Shown: positions 35,545-44,224 of the stretch, piece by piece
Layout: the number at the start of each line of letters is the position of its first letter
Position numbering within the stretch: position 1 is the stretch's first letter
NCBI GenBank assembly: GCA_963792205.1
Contig: CAWBVI010000004.1
Span: 186,001-250,000, forward strand
Reading direction: 5' to 3'
DNA: 64,000 nucleotides
Source: DATDAH01 sp963792205
GTDB taxonomy: Bacteria > Actinomycetota > Acidimicrobiia > Acidimicrobiales > DATDAH01
Translations under genes and position numbers: made by a program
Notes under the pieces: model-generated
Databases searched by the model: none
What the model saw: only the letters and a program-made list of their open reading frames with translations
What the model was told of the DNA's origin: nothing

Positions 35545-36131
35545 GCCAGTCCTTCTTCGACGTCGTCGGGCGACAACGGGCGCACCGGGCCTTCGATCCC
35601 CACCGCGACGTCGACGACGACTACATCGAGCACCTGCTGGACGCGGCCCGGTTCGCGCCCAGCTCGGAGAACACCCAGCCGTGGGTCTTCGTGGTCGTCC
35701 GGGACCCTGAGCGACGGTCCGGGCTGACCACCCTGATGGAAGGACTGTGGTCGTCCGTTGCCGACGCCGGCCTGGCAGACGTGCTCCACAGCGACGTCGA
35801 CGCCGGCTTCCGGGGCGGCTTCGCCACCGCGCCGGTGTGGATCGTGGTCGGCGGCGACGAGGCACGCATCGGTGTGGGCGACCTGGCCGCTTCCGTGTTC
35901 CCGGCGGTCCAGAACCTGCTCCTCGCCGCGACGGCCCTGGGGCTCGGATCGGCCATGACGACGATCGCCACCTACGTGCCCGACGATGTCCGCCGGCTGA
36001 CCGGGCTCCCGGATGACGTTCGGCCGATGGCCCTGGTACCCCTCGGGTGGCCGGCGCAACCACTCGGGAAGCCCGGGCGGCGGCCCGTGTCGGAGATCGC
36101 CCACCGCGACCAGTACGGCTCCGGGTGGTGA
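35541..36131 (+). CDS. Nitroreductase family protein; probable CTG start
   Basis: About 196 residues, FMN-dependent nitroreductase fold: RQRAHRAFDPHRDVDDDYIEHLLDAARFAPSSENTQPWVFVVVRD (FMN-binding and SSENTQPW motif), PAVQNLLLAATALGLGSAMTTI, and the C-terminal PLGWPAQPLGKPGRRPVSEI. The family N-terminus is in frame only back to a CTG at 35541 that overlaps the preceding stop as CTGA; a TGA closes the frame eight codons earlier, and the first GTG (35691) would delete the flavin-binding part. An AAGG sequence lies seven bases before the CTG. Likely NAD(P)H- or F420H2-linked reductase. Confidence 0.82.
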   Translation: MSQSFFDVVGRQRAHRAFDPHRDVDDDYIEHLLDAARFAPSSENTQPWVFVVVRDPERRSGLTTLMEGLWSSVADAGLADVLHSDVDAGFRGGFATAPVWIVVGGDEARIGVGDLAASVFPAVQNLLLAATALGLGSAMTTIATYVPDDVRRLTGLPDDVRPMALVPLGWPAQPLGKPGRRPVSEIAHRDQYGSGW

Positions 36132-36140
36132 ACCATCCCT

Positions 36141-36192
36141 CGTTCTGGCCCTTGATTTCGGGGTCATAGGCCCGAAAATCCCGGCCAGAACG
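36141..36192. repeat. Intergenic palindrome 3, ends CGTTCTGG/CCAGAACG
   Basis: Outer arms CGTTCTGGCC (36141-36150) and GGCCAGAACG (36183-36192) are perfect; inner TTTCGGG/CCCGAAA is also paired, with a small mismatched zone between (17 of 22 arm bases pair). Lies between the convergent nitroreductase and acetyl-CoA hydrolase ends, where a two-way terminator would be expected. The terminal eight bases match palindromes 1 and 2. Confidence 0.82.
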
Positions 36193-36196
36193 GGAT

Positions 36197-37510
36197 CTAC
36201 TCCGGCAGGGGGCTGCGGCCGCCGGTGGCGCGGTCGGCGGCGGCGGCGAGCTCGTCGCGGAAGTCGGGGTGGGCGATGGCGGCCAGGGCGAGGCCGCGGC
36301 CCCGCACGGTCAGGCCTTGGAGCTCGGCCGAGCCGTACTCGGTGATGATCACGTCGACCTGGTGGCGGGGCGTCGTGATCACCGTGCCCGCCGGGAACCA
36401 CGGGACGATGCGGGAGTACACGACGCCGTCCCGCTGGTAGGTGGAGGGCAGGCAGAGCAGCGAACGGTCCTCCAGCTCCAGGCCCGCGCCGGCGACGAAG
36501 TCCTCGTGGCCGCCGATGCCGGAGAACTGGGCTCCGCCGATCGTGTCGGCCACCACCTGGCCGTGGATGTCCACCCCTAGCGCCGCATTGATGGTGACCG
36601 CTTTGCGGTTGCGGGCGATGACCTCGGGCGAGTTCACGAGCCCGACAGGGAGGAACGCCACGTCCTCGTTGCCGTCCAGCCAGGCGTAGAGCTCTGGAGA
36701 TCCGGCCGCGAAGGTGGCGACCGACCGGCCGTCGAACACGCCCTTCCGGTTGGTGACCTTGCCCGCCTGGTGCAGGCGCATCAGCCCGGTCGTGAACATC
36801 TCCGAGTGGATGCCGTAGTCACCGCCCGGCCCCTCGGCCAGCAGCGTGGCGACCGTCGACGGGACGGCGCCGATCCCGGTCTGCAGGGTCGCGCCGTCGG
36901 GCACGAACTCCTCGACGTGGACCGCGATCGCCCGGTCGATCTCGCTCGGGCCCGGATCCTCCAGCACGAAGGGCACCCGGTCGGACACCACCAGGACGTC
37001 GATCTCGTCGACGTGGACCGCGTGCGGGTGGTCCGGGGGCAGCCCGGAGGTCCGGGGGAACGCCGGGGAGACCTCCACCACCAGCACCCGCTGGGGATCC
37101 GCGCCCGTCCGATGCAGCTCATCGACCGTCGCACCGGCGTGCAGGGACAGGCTGCACCAGCCGTCGGCGTCGGGGGGCGCTGCCGCGGTGGCCATCACGC
37201 GCGGGGCCTGCGCCTCCAGGATCGGGATGAACCGGCGGAAGTCGGCGGGCGCGAAGCTCAGGTTCGCACCGGTGTCACGCAGGGCCCGCTCGAGCGGCCC
37301 GAAGAAGCCGCTCAGGTAGTGCACCTCCGGGTGGGCGAACACATCGCTCAGCACCGTGAGCAGGCCCCCGTAGATGCGCAGGCCGCTCCAGTCGGTGCGG
37401 TCGCCGAGGGCCTCGAGGCACGCCGCGGGCTGCCCGGGACCGAGCGGGATGCCCAGTGTGTCGTCCGGCCGGAGCTCGGCCGCGGCCTCGGCGGCCGAAA
37501 GGGTGCGCAC
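36197..37510 (-). CDS. Acetyl-CoA hydrolase/transferase family protein (4-hydroxybutyrate CoA-transferase-like)
   Basis: 437 residues, CoA-transferase family I. Motifs: LGIPLGPGQPAACLEAL, LQTGIGAVPSTVATLLAEGPGGDYGIHSEMFTTGLMRL with the catalytic Glu in HSEMF, NAALGVDIHGQVVADTIGGAQFSGIGGHEDFVAGA, and VDVIITEYGSAELQGLTVRGRGLALAAIAHPDFRDEL. Either hydrolyses acetyl-CoA or moves CoA between acids; which is not decidable. GTG at 37510 follows the LuxR-family regulator stop by four bases on the same strand, so the regulator and enzyme share a transcript. Confidence 0.9.
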   Translation of the reverse strand: MRTLSAAEAAAELRPDDTLGIPLGPGQPAACLEALGDRTDWSGLRIYGGLLTVLSDVFAHPEVHYLSGFFGPLERALRDTGANLSFAPADFRRFIPILEAQAPRVMATAAAPPDADGWCSLSLHAGATVDELHRTGADPQRVLVVEVSPAFPRTSGLPPDHPHAVHVDEIDVLVVSDRVPFVLEDPGPSEIDRAIAVHVEEFVPDGATLQTGIGAVPSTVATLLAEGPGGDYGIHSEMFTTGLMRLHQAGKVTNRKGVFDGRSVATFAAGSPELYAWLDGNEDVAFLPVGLVNSPEVIARNRKAVTINAALGVDIHGQVVADTIGGAQFSGIGGHEDFVAGAGLELEDRSLLCLPSTYQRDGVVYSRIVPWFPAGTVITTPRHQVDVIITEYGSAELQGLTVRGRGLALAAIAHPDFRDELAAAADRATGGRSPLPE

Positions 37511-37514
37511 CGGG

Positions 37515-40098
37515 TCAGCCGTCGGAGGCGAAGAGCTCGGACAGCTCGGCCCGGCTGGAGATGCCGAGCTTCTCGTACACCCGGCCCAGGTGGTTGTCCA
37601 CGGTCCGGACAGAGACGAAGAGGCGCTCGGCGATGTCCTTGCTCGTGATCCCCCGGGCGGCGAGGGTCGCCACCTCGCGCTCGCGCTTGGTGAGGGCCAC
37701 CGGCTCGTCCGGCATGGCCAGGCCCGGCGTGCGCACGCCGGGGCAGTCCTCGGCCCAGTCCGCGGCCTTCCGGGTCCAGCCCGTTGCGTCACGGGCGTTG
37801 CCCCGGCGCCGGTGCTCGGCCGCCAGGCCATACGCCGCTTCCGCCGCCAGCACCAACGCACCGATGTCGCCGAACGCATCCGCCGCCGCCCCGATCTCAT
37901 CGAGGTCGCCGCACGCCAACCCGGCCACGTGCCGTTGCCGGGCAGCCCCGATCGGGCCGAGGTCGATCTCCGCGGGCACCTCGAGGCACGGCACCTCGTC
38001 GGCCGACACGCCGAGACGGACGAGGTCGTGCCGCATCATCGCCGCCCACGGCCACTGTCCGAGCCCGACCGCCAGGTCGAAGCCGGTTCGAGCATGGGCC
38101 CGGGCTTCGGCCGGCTGGCTCCGGGCCATCGCCAGCCAGGCGTAGGAGCGCTCCCGGTTCACCGCGTGGTAGTTCGCCGGGTGGCTCTGCTCCACCTCCT
38201 CGGCGCAGACGTTCTCGGCGGTCTCGACGTCACCCGACACCGCGTGACCGAGCGTCAACCCCAGCAGGGACCAGCCCAAGGGTCCGAAGTGGTTCACCGA
38301 ACGGAACAGACCCGCGGCCTCGGTCCACCAGCGGATCGCCTCGTCCACCCGGCCCCGCTCGAGGGCGATCACGCCGCGGGCCTGGGAGAAGAAGGCCCAC
38401 CCGGCGGCGTCGGCATCGACGAGGGCGCGGTCGTAGCCCGCGGCCGCCACTTCGTCGGCTTCGTCCAGGCGCCCCTGGATCGCCAAGGCCAGGGCCTGGG
38501 CGACGTAGAGCAGCGACGGCTCGTAGAGGGTGAGCTGGCCGCCCAGGCGGCTGTACGCCCGTAGGCCCTTGTCGAGCGGCAATCAGCGCCTCTGCGCTGC
38601 GACCGAGCAGTGGCAGGCCGAGGGAGCAGGCCAGCGACGCCTGGACCACGGCCCGGTCGTAGGGCTCGTCCAGCAGGGCCCCACCTCGCTCGACGCCCGC
38701 CTCGGTGGAACCGGAGGTGACCTCGAGCACGGCGAGCAGCCCTTCGAGCTCGACCAGGTGGTCCCGGTCGGTGATGCTCGCTCGGCCGTCCTCGATCACC
38801 TTCAGGGCGGCGCCCAGGTCGCCGTCGTGCCAGTAGCGGTTGTAGACCCGGACCCGGATCAGGGTCGCCCGCTGGGCGTCGTCGGTCACCTGGTCCTCGA
38901 GGGCCGCCAGCACCTCCTCGGTCTGGCGCGACCGCCCCAGCGAGTAGAGGCAGTCGGCGATGATCTGGCCGGAGCCGAACGTGGGCTCGATCTCGTGCGC
39001 CACCCGGGCCATGCGCAGCGCGGTCTCGAGGTCGTGGGCGAAGCCCGCCTGCCGGGCGGCCTCGATCAGCAGCTCGGGCGAGGTGTGGCCGCCTGCTTCG
39101 ACCCGCCACCGGGCGACCTTGAGCACGTCGGCCCGGCGGCGGTTGTCGTGGGACTCGATGGCATCGGCCAGCTGGCGCTGGACCTCACGGGCCCGCGTCA
39201 GCGGTGTCCGCTCCCGCACGACCTCGCCGTGGACGGGGTGAGCGAGCGTCGCCTCGAACCGGCGCCCGTCGAGCCCGGTCTCGACCAGGCCCTTGCGCTC
39301 CAACCGGACGAGGGCGTCGGACCCGACCAGGCCGGCGACCACGTCGACCCCGAGCGGCTCACCGAACGCGATCAGCTCGAGCACGGCGACCTCGTCGTCG
39401 TCGAGCCCGGCGAGGCGCTCGCCGACGAGATCCTGGAGTCGTTGTGAGGGCGAGATCGTGCCGACGATGCGCCACAGGCCGGCGTCGTCGACGAGGGTGC
39501 CGGCGTCGACCCCGGACAGCACCAGCTCCCGCAGGTACTGGAGGTTGCCCTCGCTGGCCTCCCAGAGCTGCTGCTGGGCGATGCCCTCGACCTGGTTCCC
39601 GAGGACGAGCTCGAGCAGCTCCTCGGTCTCGGCCCGGTTCAGCGGACCGACGTCGATGCGGTCGCACAGCCCGTTCTTCCACACGCTCTGGACCGCGTCC
39701 GGGGCCGGCTCCCCGGTCCGGACAGTGGCCACAGCGAACACTGTCCGTGCGGAGACCAGCTGCTGGAAGAGCAGCGCCGAGGCATCGTCCAGCCATTGGG
39801 CGTCGTCGACGAGCAGCAGCAGGCGCCGTCCTCCGCTGCGCTGTGCGAGAGCCTCCGTGGCCTGGCCGAGCATCGCGATCCCGCGCTCGACCGCCAGCGC
39901 CGCCGGCGGGAGCATCGGGGCCAACGCCCCGAACGGGATGCCTCGGGCGGACTGGCTGGCCACGGCCCGCTCCACGTGGAAGCCGGCGGCACTGCCGAAC
40001 TCGGCCACCTCGGCGGCCAAGCGGGTCTTGCCGACGCCGGCCGGTCCGGCGAGGACGAGGCCCGACAAATCGCCGCGCCGAAGCTCCTGCCGAGCCAA
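37515..40098 (-). CDS. Large ATP-binding LuxR-family transcriptional regulator (LAL type), frame interrupted
   Basis: About 860 residues when joined. N-terminal STAND/AAA ATPase: LAGPAGVGKTRLAAEVAEF (Walker A), LLLLVDDAQWLDDASALLFQQ (Walker B) and the LEASEGNLQYLRELVLSG helical region; a central tetratricopeptide-like section; C-terminal LuxR HTH LTKREREVATLAARGITSKDIAERLFVSVRTVDNHL. The frame breaks near 38578, where deleting one base (coding strand GCCGCTC to GCGCTC) joins SAEALIAL and DKGLRAYSRL. The start is unclear: a TTG at 40098 trims the PLVGRTEIL motif, whereas the frame is open to a TAG near 40146. Probably controls the adjacent CoA-transferase gene. Confidence 0.8.
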
Positions 40099-40216
40099 TT
40101 CGAGGATCTCGGTCCGCCCTACCAGAGGCCACGCCGCGCGGATACGCGCCTACAAGTCTCGCAGACCCGCCTCGCCAGGGTCGAGTGAACTCCCGGACCC
40201 GGCGGGGTCGCGACGA

Positions 40217-40570
40217 TCAGCTTCGGCTGTAGAGGATGCCGTACCGGGTACGGACCGCCTCGTGGGTCGACATGCGGTTGACCCAACCGGTCTGCACATT
40301 GCCCCACGTGCCGGGCTTCACGCCCTGGGCCTCGAGCCAGACCTGGGCCTCGTCCGGGGGACCGAGGCTCTGGCGGGCCATGGCCGCCGTGAGCTGCGCG
40401 TACTTGTCGAGGGTGATGCCGTCGATGGGTTCCCAGATCGGATCGTTGAGGTCGACCGGCTGGAGGGCCACGGGGCGCCCGGCGGAAGAGCCGTGCTGCG
40501 TCGCACCGGCTTCGCCCGACCAGTCGGCTCCGTCGTCCATCGAGGCCTTGAAGTCCTTGAACAGGCCCAC
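40217..40570 (-). CDS. Conserved-type hypothetical protein (117 residues)
   Basis: Starts GTG at 40570 behind a good ribosome-binding site (AAAGGATGGCTC). MGLFKDFKASMDDGADWSGE begins the protein; VALQPVDLNDPIWEPIDGIT, LDKYAQLTAAMARQSL and LEAQGVKPGTWGNVQTGWVNRMSTH follow, with a C-terminal RTRYGILYS. No recognised domain, no signal peptide, no membrane segment; the protein is probably small, soluble and alpha-helical. It sits upstream of the AT-richer 15-bp palindrome at 40646. Confidence 0.7.
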   Translation of the reverse strand: MGLFKDFKASMDDGADWSGEAGATQHGSSAGRPVALQPVDLNDPIWEPIDGITLDKYAQLTAAMARQSLGPPDEAQVWLEAQGVKPGTWGNVQTGWVNRMSTHEAVRTRYGILYSRS

Positions 40571-40645
40571 GAGCCATCCTTTCTGTGCGACGGGGTTCGG
40601 TCCCCTCCGTGGACCAAGTCTCCGCCGCCCAGGGACGGGTGGCAT

Positions 40646-40660
40646 GAGTAGGTACTACTC
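40646..40660. promoter_or_regulatory. Possible operator palindrome GAGTAGGTACTACTC
   Basis: Perfect 6-base arms with a 3-base spacer in a notably AT-richer patch, about 75 bases upstream of the GTG at 40570 (minus strand) and just beyond the MaoC stop. Shape and size fit a dimeric regulator site, but no regulator is implicated. Confidence 0.35.
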
Positions 40661-40680
40661 AAATGCCCTCGACGACGTCG

Positions 40681-41520
40681 TCAGGCGAACTCGCACTTCC
40701 CCGCGTCGAGGACCACACGGCCGTCATCGCCTGTGGTCTGGAAGACCGCTTCGTTGCCGTCGACCCACACGTTGACCGTCAGAGCCTCGCCCGGGAACAC
40801 CGGCGAGGAGAAGCGACCGTCCATCACCTTGAACCGGGCGGGGTCGCCGGCGCAGAGCGAGTGCAGCAGGGCCCGGCCGGTGAAGCCGAACGTGCACAGG
40901 CCGTGCAGGATCGGCCGGTCGAAGCCGGCGAGGGCGGCGAACTTCGGGTCGGAGTGCAGCGGGTTGCGGTCACCCGACAGCCGGTAGAGAAGGGCCTGGT
41001 CGGCCCGGGTCTGATACGTCACCGAGTGGTCGGGACCGCGCTCGGGCGGCACGTTCTGCGGACCGGACGGGCCCCGGTCGCCACCCCAGCCGCCCTCGCC
41101 GCGGATGAAGGCGGACATCGTCGTGTCGAAGAGGGGCTCGCCGGTGGCGGCGTCCTTGCTCCTCGTCTCCATGGCCACGACCGCGCCCTTGCCCTTGTCG
41201 TAGATCCCGGTGATCTCGGTCTGGCTGGACACGGTCCCCGACACCGGGATCGGCTGGTGCAGCCGGATCCCCTGTTCGCCGTGCACGAGCATCGCCCAGT
41301 TGAAGTCGCCGAGGGCGCCCATTCCGCCGCCGATGCTCGCCAGCACCACGGCAATGGTGGGCAGCACCTCCTGATCGAGGTCGATCGAGTTCTCGGTGAC
41401 GAAGGACTGCTCGGCGGTCCCGGCCCCCACGCCGAGGGCGTAGAGGATGGCGTCCTTCGAGTCCCAGGAGGACTCGATGGGATCGGAGATCGTCCCGACC
41501 GCGTCGAGGTTCAGTGGCAT
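40681..41520 (-). CDS. MaoC-like hydratase (2-enoyl-CoA hydratase 2 type)
   Basis: 279 residues, two hotdog domains. N-terminal SSWDSKDAILYALGVGAG, hydratase-2 motif YRLSGDRNPLHSDPKFAALAGFDRPILHGLCTFGF with the Asp/His catalytic residues in DRNPLHSDP, and C-terminal FPGEALTVNVWVDG. Hydrates trans-2-enoyl-CoA to the (R)-3-hydroxy form. It is coded directly before (in gene order after) the SDR, 11 bases apart, which together resemble the hydratase and dehydrogenase domains of peroxisomal multifunctional enzyme type 2, split into two proteins. Confidence 0.91.
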   Translation of the reverse strand: MPLNLDAVGTISDPIESSWDSKDAILYALGVGAGTAEQSFVTENSIDLDQEVLPTIAVVLASIGGGMGALGDFNWAMLVHGEQGIRLHQPIPVSGTVSSQTEITGIYDKGKGAVVAMETRSKDAATGEPLFDTTMSAFIRGEGGWGGDRGPSGPQNVPPERGPDHSVTYQTRADQALLYRLSGDRNPLHSDPKFAALAGFDRPILHGLCTFGFTGRALLHSLCAGDPARFKVMDGRFSSPVFPGEALTVNVWVDGNEAVFQTTGDDGRVVLDAGKCEFA

Positions 41521-41531
41521 GTGGTGACTCC

Positions 41532-42434
41532 CTACTTCTTGTCGTTGCCGGCCATGTCGGCGTTGGGACGGGCGTCGGCCAGCAAGGCGGTCACCTTGGC
41601 GCCGATCGCGGTGGGGTCGTCGGTCGGCTCCGTCGACGGGCCCCGATGCCAGCCCTCGGCCACCGCCAGCTCGCGACCCGACACCTGGAAGACCCGGCCC
41701 GTGACCCCGGACGACTCGGTGCTGGCCAGCCAGGTCACGATGGGGGCGATCCAGCGGGGGTGGAACGACGCCTTCATCTCCTCGTCGAGCTGCCCCATCC
41801 CCAGGCCCTCGGTCATCCGGGTGAGGGCACCCGGGGCGATGGCGTTGACGGTGACCCCGTAGCGCTCCAACTCGATCGCCGAGATCACGGTGAAGGCGGC
41901 GACGCCGGCCTTGGCTGCGCCGTAGTTGGTCTGGCCGGCGTTGCCGTAGATGCCCGACGGCGAGGTGGTGTTGATGATGCGGGCGTCCACGGTCTCCCCC
42001 GCCTTCACCTGCTCCCGCCAGTGGGCGGCGGCATGGCGGGTGGGTCCGAACGTGCCCTTGAGGTGGACGGCGATGACCGAGTCCCACTCGCTCTCGTCCA
42101 TGTTCACCAGCATCCGGTCCCGCAGGATCCCGGCGTTGTTGACGAGCACGTCGAGGTGGCCGAAGTGGTCGACGGCCTGCTGGATCATGGCGCCGGCGGC
42201 GTCGAAGTCGGCCACGTCGGCCCCGTTGGCGATGGCCTCGCCGCCCATGGCCTCGATCTCGGCCACGACCTCCTGTGCGGGCGTGGCGTCCTCGCCCGCG
42301 CCGGCCATGTCGCCGCCGAGGTCGTTGACGACGATCTTGGCCCCCTGCTCGGCCAGCATCAGGGCGTACTCGCGCCCGATGCCGCGGCCGGCGCCCGTGA
42401 TCACACAGACGCGGCCTTCACAGATCCCACTCAT
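41532..42434 (-). CDS. Short-chain dehydrogenase, HSD17B4/MFE-2 type
   Basis: 300 residues. Rossmann motif GRVCVITGAGRGIGREYALML, then KIVVNDLGGDMAGAGED (the MFE-2-like NDLGG segment), LDVLVNNAGILRDRML (NNAG), catalytic residues around INTTSPSGIYGNAGQTNYGAAKAG (Ser, Tyr, Lys), and VTVNAIAPGALTRMTE. The C-terminal extension (SGRELAVAEGWHRGPSTEP) is longer than classical SDRs, as in this subgroup. Likely oxidises (R)-3-hydroxyacyl-CoA made by the adjacent MaoC protein. ATG at 42434, divergent from VanW. Confidence 0.92.
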   Translation of the reverse strand: MSGICEGRVCVITGAGRGIGREYALMLAEQGAKIVVNDLGGDMAGAGEDATPAQEVVAEIEAMGGEAIANGADVADFDAAGAMIQQAVDHFGHLDVLVNNAGILRDRMLVNMDESEWDSVIAVHLKGTFGPTRHAAAHWREQVKAGETVDARIINTTSPSGIYGNAGQTNYGAAKAGVAAFTVISAIELERYGVTVNAIAPGALTRMTEGLGMGQLDEEMKASFHPRWIAPIVTWLASTESSGVTGRVFQVSGRELAVAEGWHRGPSTEPTDDPTAIGAKVTALLADARPNADMAGNDKK

Positions 42435-42552
42435 GTCCTCTGCTCCCGGGTGTCGAAACGGCCATTGATCCTCCCATCCCGGTGTGCGAGACACGAAAAT
42501 CGGGGTGGGCTGCCCCGGAATCGGGCCGCGCACACGCCACAATGTTCCGGCC

Positions 42553-44214
42553 ATGGCCCGGATGACCCCCCGCAAGGCCGTCGCGCTCATGATCCCCGTC
42601 GTGCTCGTGGCTGTCGTCGTGCTGCCCTGGGCCGTCGACACGCGGGTCCACGACGACAAGGTGCCGCGCAACGTCGTGCTGGACGGGCGCGCCATCGGCG
42701 GCTTCGGCCAGCAGGACCTCGAGTCGCGGGTCGACAACCTGGCGGGCTACTACGGCGAGACCCCGGTCGAGATCCGCGTCGGTGACGAGGTGCTCGAGAC
42801 CACGGTGGGCGACCTCGCGGCGGAGGTCGACGTCGACGCCACGGTCGACGCCGCGCTGGCGATCGATCAGGGTCCGTCGGCTTGGGCGGAGCGCCTCCGC
42901 GAGGACGAGGTCGCGCCGGTTGTGGTGCGCATGCGGCCCCGGCCCGTCATCCGAGAGCTGGAGGCGATCGAGGGCTCCAACCGCTCCAGCCCGATCGAGC
43001 CGCTCATCCAACACGCCGCCTTCGGGTTCGCTGTGGTTCCCGGCGAGCCCGGCCTCGGCATCCCCGAAGAGGACGTCATCGAGCAGGTGATCGCCGGCGC
43101 CGCGGCCGGCGAGGACCCGATCGTGGTCGACACCGAGTCCACCGACATCCCGCCGCGCTTCACGGACGAGGAGGCCGAGGCCCTCGCCACGGAGGCCAAC
43201 GACCTCACCGAGAACGGCATCACGATCAACGCCGGCGGCGATTCGGCCCGCGTCGAGCCCGCCACGCTCGGACCGTGGATCACCTCCGAGGCGGGAAACC
43301 AGTCCCTCCAGCTCGTGCTCGACCGCGAGCGGATCAGCGAGGACCTCCCCAGCGTGCTGCCGGACGTCGGCGACCCCCCGGCGGGCGCCAGCTTCACCGT
43401 CAACAACGGCCGCCCCGTGATCGTCCCCGGCCAGCCCGGCACCGGCTGCTGCGCCGCCGGCTCGGCCCGGCAGGTCATCCGGGCCCTGCGGTTGGGGCGG
43501 ACCGAGGTCAACCTCGACCTGATCCGCATCCGGCCCCAGCACGACGCCGAGTGGGCCGAGAGCCTGGGCATCGTCGAGGAGATCTCCCTCGCCGACGTGG
43601 AGCCCTGCTACTCGTACTCCGCCGAGGGCTGCCGGCGCAGCACGCACCACGACTGCTGCGAGAGCCGGGTCATGAACATCCAGCGCATGGCCGACATCGT
43701 CCGCGGCTACGTGATCCCGCCCAACGGCGGCCACTTCTCGATCAACGAGGTCGTCGGGCCCCGGACCGCGGAGAACGGCTTCGTGCTGGCGGGGGCCATC
43801 GAGAACGGCGAGCACGTCGAATCCATCGGGGGCGGGGTCTCGCAGTTCGCGACGACGACCTTCAACGCCGCCTTCTTCGCCGGGCTCGACATCCCGAACT
43901 ACCAGTTCCACACCGAGCACCTGAGCCGGTACCCGTTCGGCAGGGAGTCGACGGTGTCGTACCCGGAGCCCGAGTTCCGCATCGTGAACAACACGCCCTA
44001 CGGCGTGCTCATGTGGCCGGTCTACACCGAGACCAGCATCACGATGCACCTGTACTCGACCCGGTTCGCGACCGGCGCCCAGACGGGCCAGACCACGGGG
44101 ACCAACGGCAGCTGCACGACGGTCAACACCACCCGGACCCGGACCTACGTCGACGGCCACACCGAGACCGACACCTTCAGCGGCTACTACCGCAACGCCG
44201 GGCCGACCTGCTGA
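42553..44214 (+). CDS. VanW family surface protein with peptidoglycan-binding-like domain
   Basis: 553 residues. One N-terminal anchor (AVALMIPVVLVAVVVLPWAVD, residues 10-30) and an outer part. Two PG_binding_4-like regions (RNVVLDGRAIGGFGQQDLESRVDNL; INAGGDSARVEPATLGPWITS) precede the VanW core, NIQRMADIVRGYVIPPNGGHFSINEVVGPRT with GGVSQFATTTFNAAFFAGLDI. Ahead of the core are clustered cysteines: GTGCCAAGS at about 295, then C-YSYSAEG-C and HHDCCES, not usual in every VanW protein and consistent with disulfides. Cell-wall role is inferred from the family. Confidence 0.85.
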   Translation: MARMTPRKAVALMIPVVLVAVVVLPWAVDTRVHDDKVPRNVVLDGRAIGGFGQQDLESRVDNLAGYYGETPVEIRVGDEVLETTVGDLAAEVDVDATVDAALAIDQGPSAWAERLREDEVAPVVVRMRPRPVIRELEAIEGSNRSSPIEPLIQHAAFGFAVVPGEPGLGIPEEDVIEQVIAGAAAGEDPIVVDTESTDIPPRFTDEEAEALATEANDLTENGITINAGGDSARVEPATLGPWITSEAGNQSLQLVLDRERISEDLPSVLPDVGDPPAGASFTVNNGRPVIVPGQPGTGCCAAGSARQVIRALRLGRTEVNLDLIRIRPQHDAEWAESLGIVEEISLADVEPCYSYSAEGCRRSTHHDCCESRVMNIQRMADIVRGYVIPPNGGHFSINEVVGPRTAENGFVLAGAIENGEHVESIGGGVSQFATTTFNAAFFAGLDIPNYQFHTEHLSRYPFGRESTVSYPEPEFRIVNNTPYGVLMWPVYTETSITMHLYSTRFATGAQTGQTTGTNGSCTTVNTTRTRTYVDGHTETDTFSGYYRNAGPTC

Positions 44215-44224
44215 ACTGTCCCGG

